From NCBI RefSeq assembly GCF_009811555.1, contig NZ_BLIN01000003.1, positions 930,001 through 994,000 of the forward strand: 64,000 nucleotides of DNA, written 5' to 3'. Position 1 is the first letter of the stretch. Every line of letters begins with the position of its first letter. The notes below the pieces were generated by a model. That model saw only the letters and a list, made by a program, of their open reading frames with translations. It ran no database searches and was not told the DNA's origin. Below are positions 19,101-29,463 of the stretch, in pieces. The translations under genes and the position numbers were made by a program. This DNA comes from Streptomyces caniferus (GTDB taxonomy: Bacteria > Actinomycetota > Actinomycetes > Streptomycetales > Streptomycetaceae).

Positions 19101-20324
19101 ATGTCCCGCCGCCTGTTCACCTCGGAGTCCGTGACCGAGGGCCACCCCGACAAGATCGCCGACCAGATCAGCGACACCGTCCTCGACGCGTTGCTGACGG
19201 CCGACCCCGCCTCCCGGGTCGCCGTCGAAACCCTCATCACCACCGGGCAGGTCCACCTCGCCGGTGAGGTGACCACCACCGCGTACGCTCCGATCGCCGC
19301 GCTCGTCCGCGAGAAGATCCTCGACATCGGCTACGACTCGTCCGCCAAGGGCTTCGACGGCACCTCCTGCGGCGTCTCCGTCTCCCTCGGCGCCCAGTCG
19401 CCCGACATCGCGCAGGGCGTGGACACCGCATACGAGAAGCGGGCGGCACAGGCCGCGCCGGGCGGGGAGACCGATGAGCTCGACGGTCAGGGCGCCGGCG
19501 ACCAGGGTCTGATGTTCGGCTACGCCTGCGACGACACCCCCGAGTTGATGCCGCTGCCCATACAGCTGGCGCACCGGCTCGCCCAGCGGCTGACGGAGGT
19601 CCGCAAGGACGGCACCGTTCCCTACCTGCGCCCGGACGGCAAGACGCAGGTCACCATCGAGTACCTCGGCAACCAGCCGACCCGTCTGGACACCGTCGTG
19701 GTCTCGTCCCAGCACGCCTCCGACATCGACCTGGACGCGCTGCTGGCCCCCGACATCCGCGAGTTCGTCGTCGAGCACGTCCTGCGGCAACTGGCCGACG
19801 ACGGCATCAAGCTCGACACCGAGGGCTACCGGCTGCTGGTCAACCCGACCGGCCGCTTCGAGGTCGGCGGCCCCATGGGCGACGCCGGCCTCACCGGCCG
19901 GAAGATCATCATCGATACGTACGGCGGTATGGCCCGGCACGGTGGCGGCGCCTTCTCGGGCAAGGATCCCTCCAAGGTCGACCGCTCCGCGGCCTATGCG
20001 ATGCGCTGGGTGGCGAAGAACGTGGTCGCGGCCGGGCTGGCCCGCCGCTGCGAGGTCCAGGTGGCCTACGCCATCGGCAAGGCGCAGCCCGTCGGCCTCT
20101 TCATCGAGACCTTCGGCACCGCCGTGGTGGCCACCGAGCGGATCGAGAAGGCCGTGACCGAGGTCTTCGACCTCCGTCCTGCCTCCCTCATCCGCGACCT
20201 CGACCTGCTCCGCCCCATCTACGCCAAGACCGCCGCGTACGGCCACTTCGGCCGGGAGCTTCCGGAGTTCACCTGGGAGCGCACCGACCGGGTGGACGTC
20301 CTGCGCAAGGCCGCAGGAGTCTGA
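19101..20324 (+). CDS. metK: S-adenosylmethionine synthetase
   Basis: 407 residues, standard length. N-terminal [20 protein letters not shown], the ATP-binding [12 protein letters not shown] at about 132, and the P-loop-like [20 protein letters not shown] at about 282. It makes SAM from methionine and ATP. ATG 19101 is preferred over GTG 19095 because CTGGAG then has normal spacing. Placed 32 bp after ahcY, it supplies methyl donor to the three O-methyltransferases and one C-methyltransferase of the cluster. Confidence 0.96.
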   Translation: MSRRLFTSESVTEGHPDKIADQISDTVLDALLTADPASRVAVETLITTGQVHLAGEVTTTAYAPIAALVREKILDIGYDSSAKGFDGTSCGVSVSLGAQSPDIAQGVDTAYEKRAAQAAPGGETDELDGQGAGDQGLMFGYACDDTPELMPLPIQLAHRLAQRLTEVRKDGTVPYLRPDGKTQVTIEYLGNQPTRLDTVVVSSQHASDIDLDALLAPDIREFVVEHVLRQLADDGIKLDTEGYRLLVNPTGRFEVGGPMGDAGLTGRKIIIDTYGGMARHGGGAFSGKDPSKVDRSAAYAMRWVAKNVVAAGLARRCEVQVAYAIGKAQPVGLFIETFGTAVVATERIEKAVTEVFDLRPASLIRDLDLLRPIYAKTAAYGHFGRELPEFTWERTDRVDVLRKAAGV

Positions 20325-20325
20325 G

Positions 20326-20469
20326 ATGCGCCTCGCCGTCAGCGGCTCCCCCGCGGATCTCCCCACCACCTCCGGGCCCACCTCCTCCGGACTCACCGCC
20401 GCCGGACCCACCGCCTCCGGGCTCACCGCGGCCCGGCCGTCGGCCCCCTGGCCGGGAGCACTCTCATGA
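20326..20469 (+). CDS. 47-codon ORF between metK and metH, possibly the remnant of a PfkB-type (adenosine) kinase gene
   Basis: An ATG at 20326 stands 1 nt after the metK stop and is preceded by GCAGGAGT, a good ribosome site. The frame stops at 20467-20469, overlapping the metH ATG as ATGA. The peptide begins MRLAVSGSP, which resembles the first strand of PfkB-family sugar/adenosine kinases. It then becomes a Thr/Ser/Gly/Pro repeat built from a degenerate DNA repeat. It may be a decayed kinase gene whose middle was deleted, or simply a translational coupler. Translation is plausible; function is unknown. Confidence 0.45.
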   Translation: MRLAVSGSPADLPTTSGPTSSGLTAAGPTASGLTAARPSAPWPGALS

Positions 20470-23400
20470 ACGCCCGCGTCACCTCGCTGCGTGAGGCCCT
20501 GGCCTCGCGGGTGGTGGTCGCGGACGGTGCGATGGGCACCATGCTGCAGGCGCAGGATCCGTCCATGGAGGACTTCCAGCAGCTGGAGGGCTGCAACGAG
20601 ATCCTCAACGTCACCCGGCCGGACATCGTGCGCTCGGTGCACGAGGAGTACTTCGCGGTCGGTGTCGACTGCGTCGAGACCAATACGTTCGGTGCGAATT
20701 TCGCCGCGCTGGCCGAGTACGACATTCCCGAACGGGTCTTCGAGCTGTCCGAGTCCGGTGCCCGGCTGGCACGCGAGGTGGCGGACGAGTTCACCGCCTC
20801 CACGGGCCAGCAGCGCTACGTCCTGGGCTCGATGGGTCCGGGGACGAAGCTGCCGACCCTGGGGCATGCGCCGTATGTGACGCTGCGCGATGCGTATCAG
20901 CAGAACGCGGAGGGGATGATCGCCGGCGGTGCGGACGCGCTGCTGGTGGAGACGACGCAGGACCTGCTGCAGACCAAGGCCGCCATTCTCGGCGCGCGGC
21001 GCGCCCTGAAGGCCACCGGCAGCAACCTCCCGGTGATCTGCTCGGTCACCGTCGAGACGACCGGCACGATGTTGCTGGGGTCGGAGATCGGTGCGGCGCT
21101 GACGGCGCTGGAGCCGCTGGGCATCGACATGATCGGTCTGAACTGTGCGACCGGTCCGGCCGAGATGAGCGAGCATCTGCGTTACCTCGCCCGCCACTCG
21201 CGCATCCCGCTGGCGTGTATGCCGAATGCTGGTCTGCCGGTGCTGGGCAAGAACGGTGCGCACTATCCGCTGACGGCCGGTGAGCTGGCCGACGCGCAGG
21301 AGACGTTCGTCGCCGAGTACGGGCTGTCGCTGGTCGGCGGGTGCTGCGGGACGACGCCGGAGCATCTGCGGCAGGTCGTCGAGCGGGTGCGCGGCATCGC
21401 CCCGCCCACGCGTACGCCGCGCCCCGAGCCGGGCGCCGCCTCCCTCTACCAGACGGTGCCGTTCCGGCAGGACACCTCGTATCTGGCGATCGGGGAGCGG
21501 ACGAACGCCAACGGGTCGAAGAAGTTCCGCGAGGCGATGCTGGAGGCGCGCTGGGACGACTGTGTCGAGATGGCGCGCGACCAGATCCGTGAGGGCGCGC
21601 ACATGCTCGATCTGTGCGTCGATTATGTGGGGCGCGACGGCGTGGCGGACATGGAGGAGCTGGCGGGCCGGTTCGCGACCGCCTCCACCCTCCCGATCGT
21701 GCTGGACTCCACGGAATTGAACGTCCTCCAGGCCGGGTTGGAGAAGCTCGGCGGCCGGGCGGTCCTCAACTCGGTCAACTACGAGGACGGCGACGGGCCG
21801 GAGTCGCGCTTCGCGAAGGTCACCGCGCTGGCGGCCGAGCACGGTGCGGCGCTGATCGCGCTGACCATCGACGAGGAGGGCCAGGCCCGCACCGTCGAGC
21901 ACAAGGTCGCCATCGCGGAGCGGCTGATCGCGGACCTGACCGGCAACTGGGGCATCCACGAGTCGGACATCCTCATCGACTGTCTGACCTTCACGATCTG
22001 CACCGGCCAGGAGGAGTCCCGCAAGGACGGCGTCAACACCATCGAAGCCATCAGGGAGTTGAAGCGCAGACACCCGGACGTGCAGACCACGCTCGGCCTG
22101 TCGAACATCTCCTTCGGGCTCAATCCCGCCGCGCGGATCGTCCTCAATTCCGTGTTCCTGGACGAGTGCGTCAAGGCCGGCCTGGATTCGGCGATCGTGC
22201 ACGCGAGCAAGATCCTGCCGATCGCGCGGCTGGAGGAGGAGCAGGTCGAGGTCGCCCTCGATCTGATCCACGACCGGCGCAGCGAGGGCTACGACCCCTT
22301 GCAGAAGCTTCTCGTCCTCTTCGAGGGCGCCACCGCCCAGTCGATGAAGGCCGGGCGGGCCGAGGAGCTGTTGGCGCTGCCGCTGGAGGAGCGGCTGCAG
22401 CGGCGGATCATCGACGGGGAGAAGAACGGTCTGGAGGCCGACCTCGACGAGGCGCTGCAGGGGCGGCCGGCGCTGGAGATCGTCAACGACACCCTCCTGG
22501 AGGGCATGAAGGTCGTCGGTGAGCTGTTCGGCTCCGGGCAGATGCAGCTGCCGTTCGTGCTGCAGTCGGCCGAGGTGATGAAGAGCGCGGTGGCGCATCT
22601 GGAGCCGCACATGGAGAAGTCGGACGACGAGGGCAAGGGCACCATCGTGCTGGCCACCGTCCGCGGCGACGTCCATGACATCGGCAAGAACCTCGTCGAC
22701 ATCATCCTGTCCAACAACGGCTACAACGTCGTCAACCTCGGCATCAAGCAGCCGGTCTCGGCGATCCTGGAAGCCGCCGAGGAGCACCGCGCCGACGTCA
22801 TCGGGATGTCCGGGCTCCTGGTCAAGTCCACGGTGATCATGAAGGAGAACCTGGAAGAGCTCAACCAGCGCAAGATGGCGGCCGACTTCCCCGTCATCCT
22901 CGGCGGCGCCGCCCTCACCCGCGCCTACGTCGAACAGGACCTCCACGAGATCTACGAGGGCGAGGTCCGCTACGCCCGCGACGCCTTCGAGGGCCTGCGC
23001 CTGATGGACGCCCTCATCGCCGTCAAGCGCGGCGTGCCCGGCGCCACCCTCCCCGAACTCAAGCAACGCCGGGTCAAGGCCGCCGCCGTCCTCGTCGAGG
23101 AGCGCCCGGAGGAGCCCCCGTCCCGCTCCGACGTCGCCCTCGACAACCCGGTCCCCACCCCGCCGTTCTGGGGCACGCGGGTCGTCAAGGGACTCCCGCT
23201 CAAGGAGTACGCCGCCTGGCTGGACGAGGGGGCCCTGTTCAAGGGGCAGTGGGGGCTCAAGCAGGCCCGTACCGGCGACGGTCCGACCTACGAGGAGCTG
23301 GTGGAGACCGAGGGCCGTCCCCGGCTGCGCGGCTGGCTCGACAAGCTGCAGACCGAGAACCTCCTCGAAGCCGCCGTCGTCCACGGCTACTTCCCCTGCG

Positions 23401-23954
23401 TGTCCAAGGGCGAGGACCTCATCCTCCTGCACGAGGACGGCACCGAGCGCACCCGCTTCACCTTCCCCCGCCAGCGCCGCGGCCGGCGCCTGTGCCTGGC
23501 CGACTACTTCCGCCCCGAGGAAACCGGCGAGACCGACGTCGTCGGCCTCCAGGTCGTCACCGTCGGCTCCAAGATCGGCGGCGCCACCGCCGAACTCTTC
23601 GCCGCCAACTCCTACCGCGACTACCTCGAACTCCACGGCCTGTCCGTCCAGTTGGCCGAGGCACTCGCCGAATACTGGCACGCCCGGGTCCGGAGCGAAC
23701 TCGCCATCGGCTCCGGCGACCCGGCAACGCTGGACGGTATGCTGCGCACCGAGTACCAGGGCTGCCGCTACTCCTTCGGCTACCCCGCCTGCCCCGATCT
23801 GGAGGACCGCGCCAAGATCGCGGTCCTGCTGCGGCCGGAGCGGATCGGCGTCGAGCTCTCCGAGGAGTTCCAGCTGCACCCCGAGCAGTCCACCGATGCG
23901 ATCGTCGTCCACCACCCGGAAGCCGGCTACTTCAACGCGGGAGGGCGGGGATGA
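20466..23954 (+). CDS. metH: Cobalamin-dependent methionine synthase
   Basis: 1162-residue four-module enzyme that methylates homocysteine with 5-methyltetrahydrofolate. The homocysteine module has zinc-site cysteines in GLNCATGP (about 227) and [10 protein letters not shown] (about 292). Next come a pterin-binding module (about 340-610) and a B12 module with DVHDIGKN at about 735, where His is the lower cobalt ligand. The C-terminal SAM-activation module contains [13 protein letters not shown] and the [10 protein letters not shown] region. It is complete, at usual length. The start overlaps the preceding small ORF and the stop overlaps metF, so translation is coupled. No cobalamin riboswitch is apparent upstream. 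Confidence 0.96.
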   Translation: MNARVTSLREALASRVVVADGAMGTMLQAQDPSMEDFQQLEGCNEILNVTRPDIVRSVHEEYFAVGVDCVETNTFGANFAALAEYDIPERVFELSESGARLAREVADEFTASTGQQRYVLGSMGPGTKLPTLGHAPYVTLRDAYQQNAEGMIAGGADALLVETTQDLLQTKAAILGARRALKATGSNLPVICSVTVETTGTMLLGSEIGAALTALEPLGIDMIGLNCATGPAEMSEHLRYLARHSRIPLACMPNAGLPVLGKNGAHYPLTAGELADAQETFVAEYGLSLVGGCCGTTPEHLRQVVERVRGIAPPTRTPRPEPGAASLYQTVPFRQDTSYLAIGERTNANGSKKFREAMLEARWDDCVEMARDQIREGAHMLDLCVDYVGRDGVADMEELAGRFATASTLPIVLDSTELNVLQAGLEKLGGRAVLNSVNYEDGDGPESRFAKVTALAAEHGAALIALTIDEEGQARTVEHKVAIAERLIADLTGNWGIHESDILIDCLTFTICTGQEESRKDGVNTIEAIRELKRRHPDVQTTLGLSNISFGLNPAARIVLNSVFLDECVKAGLDSAIVHASKILPIARLEEEQVEVALDLIHDRRSEGYDPLQKLLVLFEGATAQSMKAGRAEELLALPLEERLQRRIIDGEKNGLEADLDEALQGRPALEIVNDTLLEGMKVVGELFGSGQMQLPFVLQSAEVMKSAVAHLEPHMEKSDDEGKGTIVLATVRGDVHDIGKNLVDIILSNNGYNVVNLGIKQPVSAILEAAEEHRADVIGMSGLLVKSTVIMKENLEELNQRKMAADFPVILGGAALTRAYVEQDLHEIYEGEVRYARDAFEGLRLMDALIAVKRGVPGATLPELKQRRVKAAAVLVEERPEEPPSRSDVALDNPVPTPPFWGTRVVKGLPLKEYAAWLDEGALFKGQWGLKQARTGDGPTYEELVETEGRPRLRGWLDKLQTENLLEAAVVHGYFPCVSKGEDLILLHEDGTERTRFTFPRQRRGRRLCLADYFRPEETGETDVVGLQVVTVGSKIGGATAELFAANSYRDYLELHGLSVQLAEALAEYWHARVRSELAIGSGDPATLDGMLRTEYQGCRYSFGYPACPDLEDRAKIAVLLRPERIGVELSEEFQLHPEQSTDAIVVHHPEAGYFNAGGRG

Positions 23955-24856
23955 ACACCCTGCGCGAGACGCTGGCGGCAGGAGAGCGGTCGCTGTCCTT
24001 CGAGTTCTTCCCGCCCAAGTCCGCGGCGGGCGAACGGACGCTGTGGCAGGCCGTCCGCCGTATCGAGGCGCTGTCGCCGACGTTCGTCTCCGTGACGTAC
24101 GGGGCCGGTGGCTCGTCCCGCGACCGGACGATCGAGGTCACCAAGCGGCTGGCCCGCGACACCACACTGCGGCCGGTGGCGCACCTCACCGCCGTGGGCC
24201 ACTCGGTCGCCCAGCTGCGGCACATCATCGGGCAGTACGCGGACGCCGGCGTGCGCGATGTGCTCGCGCTGCGCGGCGACCCGCCCGGCGCGCCCCGCGG
24301 TCCCTGGCGCCCGCATCCGCACGGGCTGCGCCACGCCCACGAGCTGGTGACGCTGGTGAAGGAGGCCGGTGACTTCAGCGTCGGCGTGGCCGCCTTCCCC
24401 GAGCGCCACCCCGCCTCGCCGGACTGGGACAGTGACATCCGCCATTTCGTCGCCAAGTGCCGGGCCGGCGCCGACTACGCCCTCACCCAGATGTTCTTCC
24501 GCGTGGAGGACTATCTGCGGCTGCGGGACCGGGTCGCCGCGGCCGGATGCGACACCCCGGTCATTCCGGAGATCATGCCGGCCACCGACGTACGCCAGAT
24601 CCGCCGCTTCGCCGAACTGAGCGGTGCGGCGTTCCCCGAGGATCTGGCGCACCGGCTGGAGGCGGCCCGTGATGACCCGGCCGCGGCCCATCGCATCGGC
24701 GTCGAGCACGCCACGCTGATGGCCGAGCGGCTGCTGGCCGAAGGAGCGCCGGGGCTGCACTACATCACCTTGAACCGGTCCACCGCGACACTGGAGATCC
24801 ATCAGAACCTCGGCCTGTCCGCCGCCGTCGCACGGCGGCAGCCGGACCGTCACTAG
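23951..24856 (+). CDS. metF: 5,10-methylenetetrahydrofolate reductase
   Basis: 301-residue flavoprotein that makes 5-methyltetrahydrofolate for MetH. Landmarks are [12 protein letters not shown] with the catalytic Glu, [19 protein letters not shown], and [12 protein letters not shown]. Start ATG 23951 overlaps the metH stop (ATGA). Together with ahcY, metK and metH it completes a methyl-regeneration cycle inside the antibiotic operon. Confidence 0.95.
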   Translation: MNTLRETLAAGERSLSFEFFPPKSAAGERTLWQAVRRIEALSPTFVSVTYGAGGSSRDRTIEVTKRLARDTTLRPVAHLTAVGHSVAQLRHIIGQYADAGVRDVLALRGDPPGAPRGPWRPHPHGLRHAHELVTLVKEAGDFSVGVAAFPERHPASPDWDSDIRHFVAKCRAGADYALTQMFFRVEDYLRLRDRVAAAGCDTPVIPEIMPATDVRQIRRFAELSGAAFPEDLAHRLEAARDDPAAAHRIGVEHATLMAERLLAEGAPGLHYITLNRSTATLEIHQNLGLSAAVARRQPDRH

Positions 24857-24870
24857 GAGGAGGACGACCC

Positions 24871-24906
24871 ATGCAGCCCCTGGTCCCGGCGGAGGCCGGC
24901 AGATGA
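24871..24906 (+). other. 11-codon mini-ORF overlapping the rmlB start
   Basis: ATG 24871, behind a very strong AGGAGGAGG, opens an 11-codon frame. It ends with TGA at 24904-24906, overlapping the rmlB ATG (24903). It may act as a translational coupler from metF to rmlB or be the scar of a removed gene. It could also be chance. Confidence 0.35.
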
Positions 24907-25877
24907 ACGTCCTGGTGACCGGCGGAGCCGGATTCATCGGCTCCCACTACGTCCGCACCCTCCTGGCCGGCGGCTTCCCGGGCCAGGAGAACACCGCGGT
25001 GACCGTCCTGGACAAGCTCACCTACGCGGGCAACCGGGCGAACCTCCCGGCGGCCCACCCGAGGCTGACCTTCCTCGAAGGGGACGTCTGCGACCGGGGC
25101 CTGCTCCTCGACCTGCTCCCGGGCCACGACGCGGTGGTCCACTTCGCCGCGGAGTCCCATGTCGACCGCTCCCTGACCGATGCCGGCGCGTTCGTGCGCA
25201 CCAACGTCGGCGGCACCCAGACGCTGCTCGACGCCTGTGTCGCCGCCCGCATACCGCGGGTCGTGCACATCTCCACGGACGAGGTCTACGGGTCGATCGC
25301 CGAGGGCTCCTGGACCGAGGACCACCCGCTGCTGCCCAACTCCCCCTACGCCGCCTCCAAGGCGTCCGCCGATCTCGTCGCCCGCTCGTACTGGCGCACC
25401 CACGGTCTCGATCTGTCGATCACCCGGTGCTCCAACAACTACGGCCCCTACCAGCACCCCGAGAAGCTGATCCCCCGGTTCGTCACGAACTTGCTGCAGG
25501 GAGAGCCGGTGCCGCTGTACGGGGACGGCAGGAACGTACGGGAGTGGCTGCACGTCGACGACCACTGCCGGGCGATCCAGCTCGTGCTGACCCGTGGGAA
25601 GGCCGGCGAGGTCTACAACATCGGCCAGGGCAACGAGCGCTCCAACCGGCAGATGACCGACCTGCTGCTGGAGCTGTGCCATGCGGAGGCGCACCTGGTG
25701 CGCCCGGTGCCCGACCGCAAGGGCCACGATCTGCGCTATGCGCTGGACGACGGCAAGATCCGCCGTGAGCTGGGGTATGCGCCCGCGGTGTCCTTCGCCC
25801 GGGGCCTGGCCGAGACGGTGGCCTGGTACCGGGACAACCCCGCCTGGTGGAAGCCGTTGAAGCACGGGACGGGGTGA
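24903..25877 (+). CDS. rmlB: dTDP-glucose 4,6-dehydratase
   Basis: 324-residue extended SDR: TGGAGFIGSHYV NAD loop at the N-terminus, STDEVYGSI with the catalytic Asp/Glu pair at about 122, YAASKASAD with Tyr/Lys at about 150, and RCSNNYGPYQHPEKLIP substrate-binding segment. It converts dTDP-glucose to dTDP-4-keto-6-deoxyglucose, the first committed deoxysugar intermediate. It is the last gene of the plus-strand operon. The thymidylyltransferase that makes its substrate is not in the window. Confidence 0.95.
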   Translation: MNVLVTGGAGFIGSHYVRTLLAGGFPGQENTAVTVLDKLTYAGNRANLPAAHPRLTFLEGDVCDRGLLLDLLPGHDAVVHFAAESHVDRSLTDAGAFVRTNVGGTQTLLDACVAARIPRVVHISTDEVYGSIAEGSWTEDHPLLPNSPYAASKASADLVARSYWRTHGLDLSITRCSNNYGPYQHPEKLIPRFVTNLLQGEPVPLYGDGRNVREWLHVDDHCRAIQLVLTRGKAGEVYNIGQGNERSNRQMTDLLLELCHAEAHLVRPVPDRKGHDLRYALDDGKIRRELGYAPAVSFARGLAETVAWYRDNPAWWKPLKHGTG

Positions 25878-25882
25878 GCGGC

Positions 25883-25896
25883 GGGCCTTCGGGCCC
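25883..25896. terminator. UUCG-capped hairpin between convergent rmlB and sulP
   Basis: GGGCC-TTCG-GGCCC forms a 5-bp GC stem with a stable tetraloop, 6 bp after the rmlB stop in a 44-bp convergent gap. Confidence 0.55.
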
Positions 25897-25921
25897 TGGT
25901 GCGCGGAGGGCGGCGGAAGGC

Positions 25922-27427
25922 TCAGTGACCGCCGGCGAGTTCGCCGCTGAGCTTTTCGTGGAGGTGGGCGCTGGGCCGGTTGAGGCCGATGAGCTCGACG
26001 GTCTTGCCGCGCTGGGCGTACTTGGTCCCGATGGCGTCGAGGACGGCGACGGAGGACGCGTCCCAGATGTGGGCGGCGGTCAGGTCGATGACGACCTTGT
26101 CGGGGTCGGTGGCGTAATGGAACCGGGTGACCAGGTCGTCGGCGGAGGCGAAGAAGAGTTCGCCGGTGACGGAGTAGACCACCTGGCCTCCGTCCGGATC
26201 GGTCACCGAGGTCACGCTCACCAGGTGGGCGACGCGCTTGGCGAAGACGGCCATCGCGGTGAGGGTGCCGACGGCGACGCCGATGGCGAGGTTGTGGGTG
26301 GCGACCACGACCGCGACGGTGACGACCATGACGGAGAGCTCTCCGGCGGGCATGCGCCGGAGAGTCGCCGGGGCGATGGAGTGCCAGTCGAAGGTCGCGA
26401 AGGACACCATGACCATGACGGCGACGAGAGCTGCCATGGGGATGTCGGAGACGACCGGCCCGAAGACGATGCACAGCACCATCAGGAACGCGCCCGCCAG
26501 GAAGGTGGACAGGCGGGTGCGGGCGCCGGAGACCCGTACGTTGATCATGGTCTGGCCGATCATGGCGCAGCCGCCCATGCCGCCGAAGAGGCCGGTGACG
26601 ATGTTGGCGATGCCCTGGCCGATGGACTCGCGGGTCTTGGAGGAGCGGGTGTCGGTGATGTCGTCCACGAGCTTGGCGGTCATCAGGGACTCCATCAGGC
26701 CGACCAGCGCCATGGCGAGCGCGTACGGGGCGATCGTCGTCAGGGTGTCCGTCGTGAAGGGCACGTCGGGCAGGCCCGGCACCGGCAGGGAGGAGGGCAG
26801 CTCGCCCTTGCCGCCGACGGTCGGCACCGCGATGCCGGCGGCGACGGTGATCGCGGTGAGGACGACGATGGAGACCAGCGGCGCCGGGACCACTTTGGTG
26901 ACCTTGGGGAAGAACACCATGAGGGCCAGGCCGCCCGCGATCAGCGGGTAGACGGGCCAGGGCACGCCGGTCATCTCGGGGACCTGGGCGAGGAAGACGA
27001 GAATGGCGAGGGCGTTGACGAAGCCGACCATCACCGAGCGGGGCACGAACCGCATCAGCTTGGCCACCCCCAGCGCGCCCAGGACGATCTGGAACACCCC
27101 GGCGAGGATGACGGCCGCGACCAGGTAGCCCAGCCCGTGTTCACGGTTGAGCGGGGCGATCACGAGGGCGACGGCGCCGGTGGCGGCGGAGATCATCGCG
27201 CGACGGCCGCCGACGATCGCGATGGTCACGGCCATCGTGAAGGACGCGAACAGGCCGATCGCGGGGTCGACTCCGGCGATGATCGAGAAGGAGATCGCCT
27301 CGGGTATCAGGGCCAGGGCGACGACGAGCCCGGCCAGGATCTCGGTGCGCCAGACCCTCGGATCGGACAGCCAGTCGGGCTTGAGGCCGCGCAGCCGGGC
27401 GGCAGGGGAGACTGCGGAAGAGGACAA
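25922..27427 (-). CDS. SulP/SLC26-family anion transporter with STAS domain
   Basis: 501-residue membrane protein. The N-terminal transport domain (about 30-390) begins with LAGLVVALALIPEAISFSIIAGV, the SulP signature. The C-terminal STAS domain (about 400-490) contains KVVIDLTAAHIWDASSV. The family moves sulfate, bicarbonate or other inorganic anions; no carbonic anhydrase is fused. It is transcribed divergently from a MerR gene across a palindromic operator, so that regulator probably controls it. Its position inside the antibiotic cluster may be incidental, or it may supply sulfate or bicarbonate. Confidence 0.88.
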   Translation of the reverse strand: MSSSAVSPAARLRGLKPDWLSDPRVWRTEILAGLVVALALIPEAISFSIIAGVDPAIGLFASFTMAVTIAIVGGRRAMISAATGAVALVIAPLNREHGLGYLVAAVILAGVFQIVLGALGVAKLMRFVPRSVMVGFVNALAILVFLAQVPEMTGVPWPVYPLIAGGLALMVFFPKVTKVVPAPLVSIVVLTAITVAAGIAVPTVGGKGELPSSLPVPGLPDVPFTTDTLTTIAPYALAMALVGLMESLMTAKLVDDITDTRSSKTRESIGQGIANIVTGLFGGMGGCAMIGQTMINVRVSGARTRLSTFLAGAFLMVLCIVFGPVVSDIPMAALVAVMVMVSFATFDWHSIAPATLRRMPAGELSVMVVTVAVVVATHNLAIGVAVGTLTAMAVFAKRVAHLVSVTSVTDPDGGQVVYSVTGELFFASADDLVTRFHYATDPDKVVIDLTAAHIWDASSVAVLDAIGTKYAQRGKTVELIGLNRPSAHLHEKLSGELAGGH

Positions 27428-27580
27428 GAGAGAACCTGTCGTGCTCGGGCACGCCCGCCGTCACCCGGGGCGCGCAAGAGGGGGCGGGAGGCCGGGGCGG
27501 CCGACCCGGCAGAGGAGTACGGGAGGACGTCCCGCACAAGGCAAAGGGCCGGCTCACGGGCCGACCCTGGCATCCAGCGA

Positions 27581-27604
27581 CTCTACCCTAACGTTACGGT
27601 AGAG
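27581..27604. promoter_or_regulatory. MerR-type dyad operator
   Basis: CTCTACC (27581-27587) and GGTAGAG (27598-27604) form a perfect inverted repeat around a TAACGTTA palindromic centre. The site lies between divergent sulP and merR genes, 48 bp before the MerR GTG. Length and symmetry fit a MerR-family operator lying in a promoter spacer. Confidence 0.72.
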
Positions 27605-27652
27605 ATCGGGGCCGGCCGCCGGGCGGGCGGTGAGAGCGAGGAAGGCGGGCGC

Positions 27653-28060
27653 GTGAGCGGCGAGCACATGCAGATCGGCGAGGTCGCCGCGCGGACCGGG
27701 CTGTCGCTGCGCACCATCCGGCACTACGAGGAGACCGGCCTGGTCATCCCCTCGGCCCGCTCCCAGGGCGGATTCCGTCTGTACACCGAGACGGACGTGG
27801 CCCGCCTGATGGTGATCCGCCGCATGAAGCCGCTCGGCTTCACCCTGGAGGAGATGCGCGAGCTGCTCGCTGCCGTCGACCGCCTCGACTCCGGCGGGCC
27901 TCTGCCCGCCGGGGAGCGCGAGGAACTGCTCGGGCAGCTCCGTGCCTTCGAGCAGGCCGCCCAGCAGCGGGTGGCGGACCTGCGTACGCAGCTGGCGCGG
28001 GCGGAGGAGTTCGCGGCCACGCTGCGCGAACGGCTGCCGCGGGACACGGCCCGCTCGTAG
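27653..28060 (+). CDS. MerR-family transcriptional regulator
   Basis: 135-residue regulator. The N-terminal winged helix reads MQIGEVAARTGLS...RTIRHYEETGL, followed by GGFRLYTETDVARL. A C-terminal coiled coil (about 85-130) has no cysteine cluster, so it is not a metal sensor of the MerR/ZntR kind. GTG 27653 is assumed; ATG 27668 is the alternative and would still leave the whole HTH. It is divergent from sulP across a perfect dyad that is probably its own operator. Confidence 0.88.
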   Translation: MSGEHMQIGEVAARTGLSLRTIRHYEETGLVIPSARSQGGFRLYTETDVARLMVIRRMKPLGFTLEEMRELLAAVDRLDSGGPLPAGEREELLGQLRAFEQAAQQRVADLRTQLARAEEFAATLRERLPRDTARS

Positions 28061-28160
28061 CTCCGTGGTGGCGCGCCCCGGGCGAGTGGGCCGGGGCGAC
28101 GGGCCATCCCCGCCGAAGGAGGGGATCCACCGCATCCACCGCCGCCCGGACCCGCTCCGG

Positions 28161-29291
28161 TCAGACCCCGGCCGCCCCCAGCAGCACCGCCGAGTAGTTC
28201 TTGCGGGCCGCCGTGTCGTACTGCAGCGCGATGTGACCGGCGGCCGAGGTGACGTCCCGCCACAGCCGCTGGAGCGGTGAGGACTCCCCCAGGCCGCCGG
28301 TTCCCGCCGCACGGACCAGCAGGCCGACGGCGTCGGTGCACAGCTCGGCGGCGAAGGTGGCGTTGCGCTCGTTGCGGGCCATGTGCTCGGGCGTGAAGCG
28401 GCGCTCGTCGAGCACCTCGGCGTTCTCCTCGACGAGGTGGCGTGCGGCGTCGATCCGGCCCGAGGCGCGGACCAGCAGCAGTTCGTTCGTGGGGTTGCGG
28501 CGCCGGCCGCTCATGGTCGCCGCGCTCGCCGCCAGCGCGCCGGCGGCGGCTCCCACGACCGGCGCGATGAAGGTCAGTCCGCCGACGGCCTGGAACGGCA
28601 CGTGGTGGGCGGCCACGTCGGAGTCGGGGCTGCGGCCGGCCAGCATGTCGGCCCGGTCGAACGACAGATGGCCGGGGACGGCGACCCCGTCCACCGACAC
28701 GGTGTGGCTGCCGGTGGCCCGCATCCCCACGTTGTCCCAGGTCCGCTCGACGGTGCAGACCGCACGCGGCAGGGCGAAGAACCGCATCGGGGGCGGCCCG
28801 TCGCCGCCGTCCGGGCCGCCGGGCACCGTGGCACAGACCAGCACCCGGTCGGCGAAGTCGATGCCGCTGACGTACGCCCAACGGCCGGTGAGCCGCCAGC
28901 CGTCGCCGTCGGGCACCGCGCGGCCGCCGGGCATCAGGGCGGTGGCGATCACCGGGTCCGGGCCGGTTCCCCAGACCTCCTGGTGGCCGGGGGCGGGCAG
29001 ATGGCCGGTGAAGCGGGCCGAGTAGGCGCTGAGCGAGGCGCACCAGGCGGTCGCCGCGCAGGCCTCCCCGAGCGTGAGGACCGCGCGGGTCAGCTCCGCG
29101 AACGTCCCCTCGGTGCCGCCCCAGGACCGGGCCACGAAGTGCCGGGCGAAGCCGGCGGCGCGCAGGGCGTCGATGACGTCGGGAGAGAGCGTTCCGGTGC
29201 GGTCCGCCTCGGCCGCGTGCTCGGCCGCGAGGATGCGCACCTTCTCCGCGGCCGGGACGAGCCCGGTGTCCAGCTGTGTTTCGGCAGGCAT
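28161..29291 (-). CDS. Flavin-dependent hydroxylase of acyl-CoA dehydrogenase fold (ActVA-ORF5-like)
   Basis: 376-residue group D flavoprotein monooxygenase. An N-terminal helical domain with LSPDVIDALRAAGFARHFV, a central beta domain with GRWAYVSGIDFADRVLVCA, and a C-terminal four-helix bundle ending SSPLQRLWRDVTSAAGHIALQ. The closest family I recognise is ActVA-ORF5, which hydroxylates aromatic polyketides with FMNH2 from a separate reductase; such a reductase is encoded at 31178. ATG 29291 is chosen because GGAGG is 8 nt upstream; ATG 29297 would be only 2 nt from it. Confidence 0.82.
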   Translation of the reverse strand: MPAETQLDTGLVPAAEKVRILAAEHAAEADRTGTLSPDVIDALRAAGFARHFVARSWGGTEGTFAELTRAVLTLGEACAATAWCASLSAYSARFTGHLPAPGHQEVWGTGPDPVIATALMPGGRAVPDGDGWRLTGRWAYVSGIDFADRVLVCATVPGGPDGGDGPPPMRFFALPRAVCTVERTWDNVGMRATGSHTVSVDGVAVPGHLSFDRADMLAGRSPDSDVAAHHVPFQAVGGLTFIAPVVGAAAGALAASAATMSGRRRNPTNELLLVRASGRIDAARHLVEENAEVLDERRFTPEHMARNERNATFAAELCTDAVGLLVRAAGTGGLGESSPLQRLWRDVTSAAGHIALQYDTAARKNYSAVLLGAAGV

Positions 29292-29427
29292 CCTCATGTC
29301 CTCCTGTGATGGCGGGCCTTGTGGTGCGGTGACCGGTCAGGGTGCGGGGACGGGCTAGAGGCCGGCTGCACCGGGTCTGGAACGCGGCCGGCGAAGGGCC
29401 CCGTTGGCCTGGGCCGGGGAAACCGGC

Positions 29428-29463
29428 GAGGCCCCGGACCACGCCGTTGGGGTCCGGGGCCTC
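29428..29463 (-). terminator. Hairpin terminator downstream of SRPBCC gene
   Basis: A perfect 12-bp stem (29428-29439 with 29452-29463) and a 12-nt loop lie in the 355-bp gap between two minus-strand genes. No gene is seen in the rest of the gap. Confidence 0.68.

Noticed and set aside
20330..20465. Cobalamin riboswitch before metH
   Set aside because: The gap is short, translated in frame, and shows no B12-box-like element.
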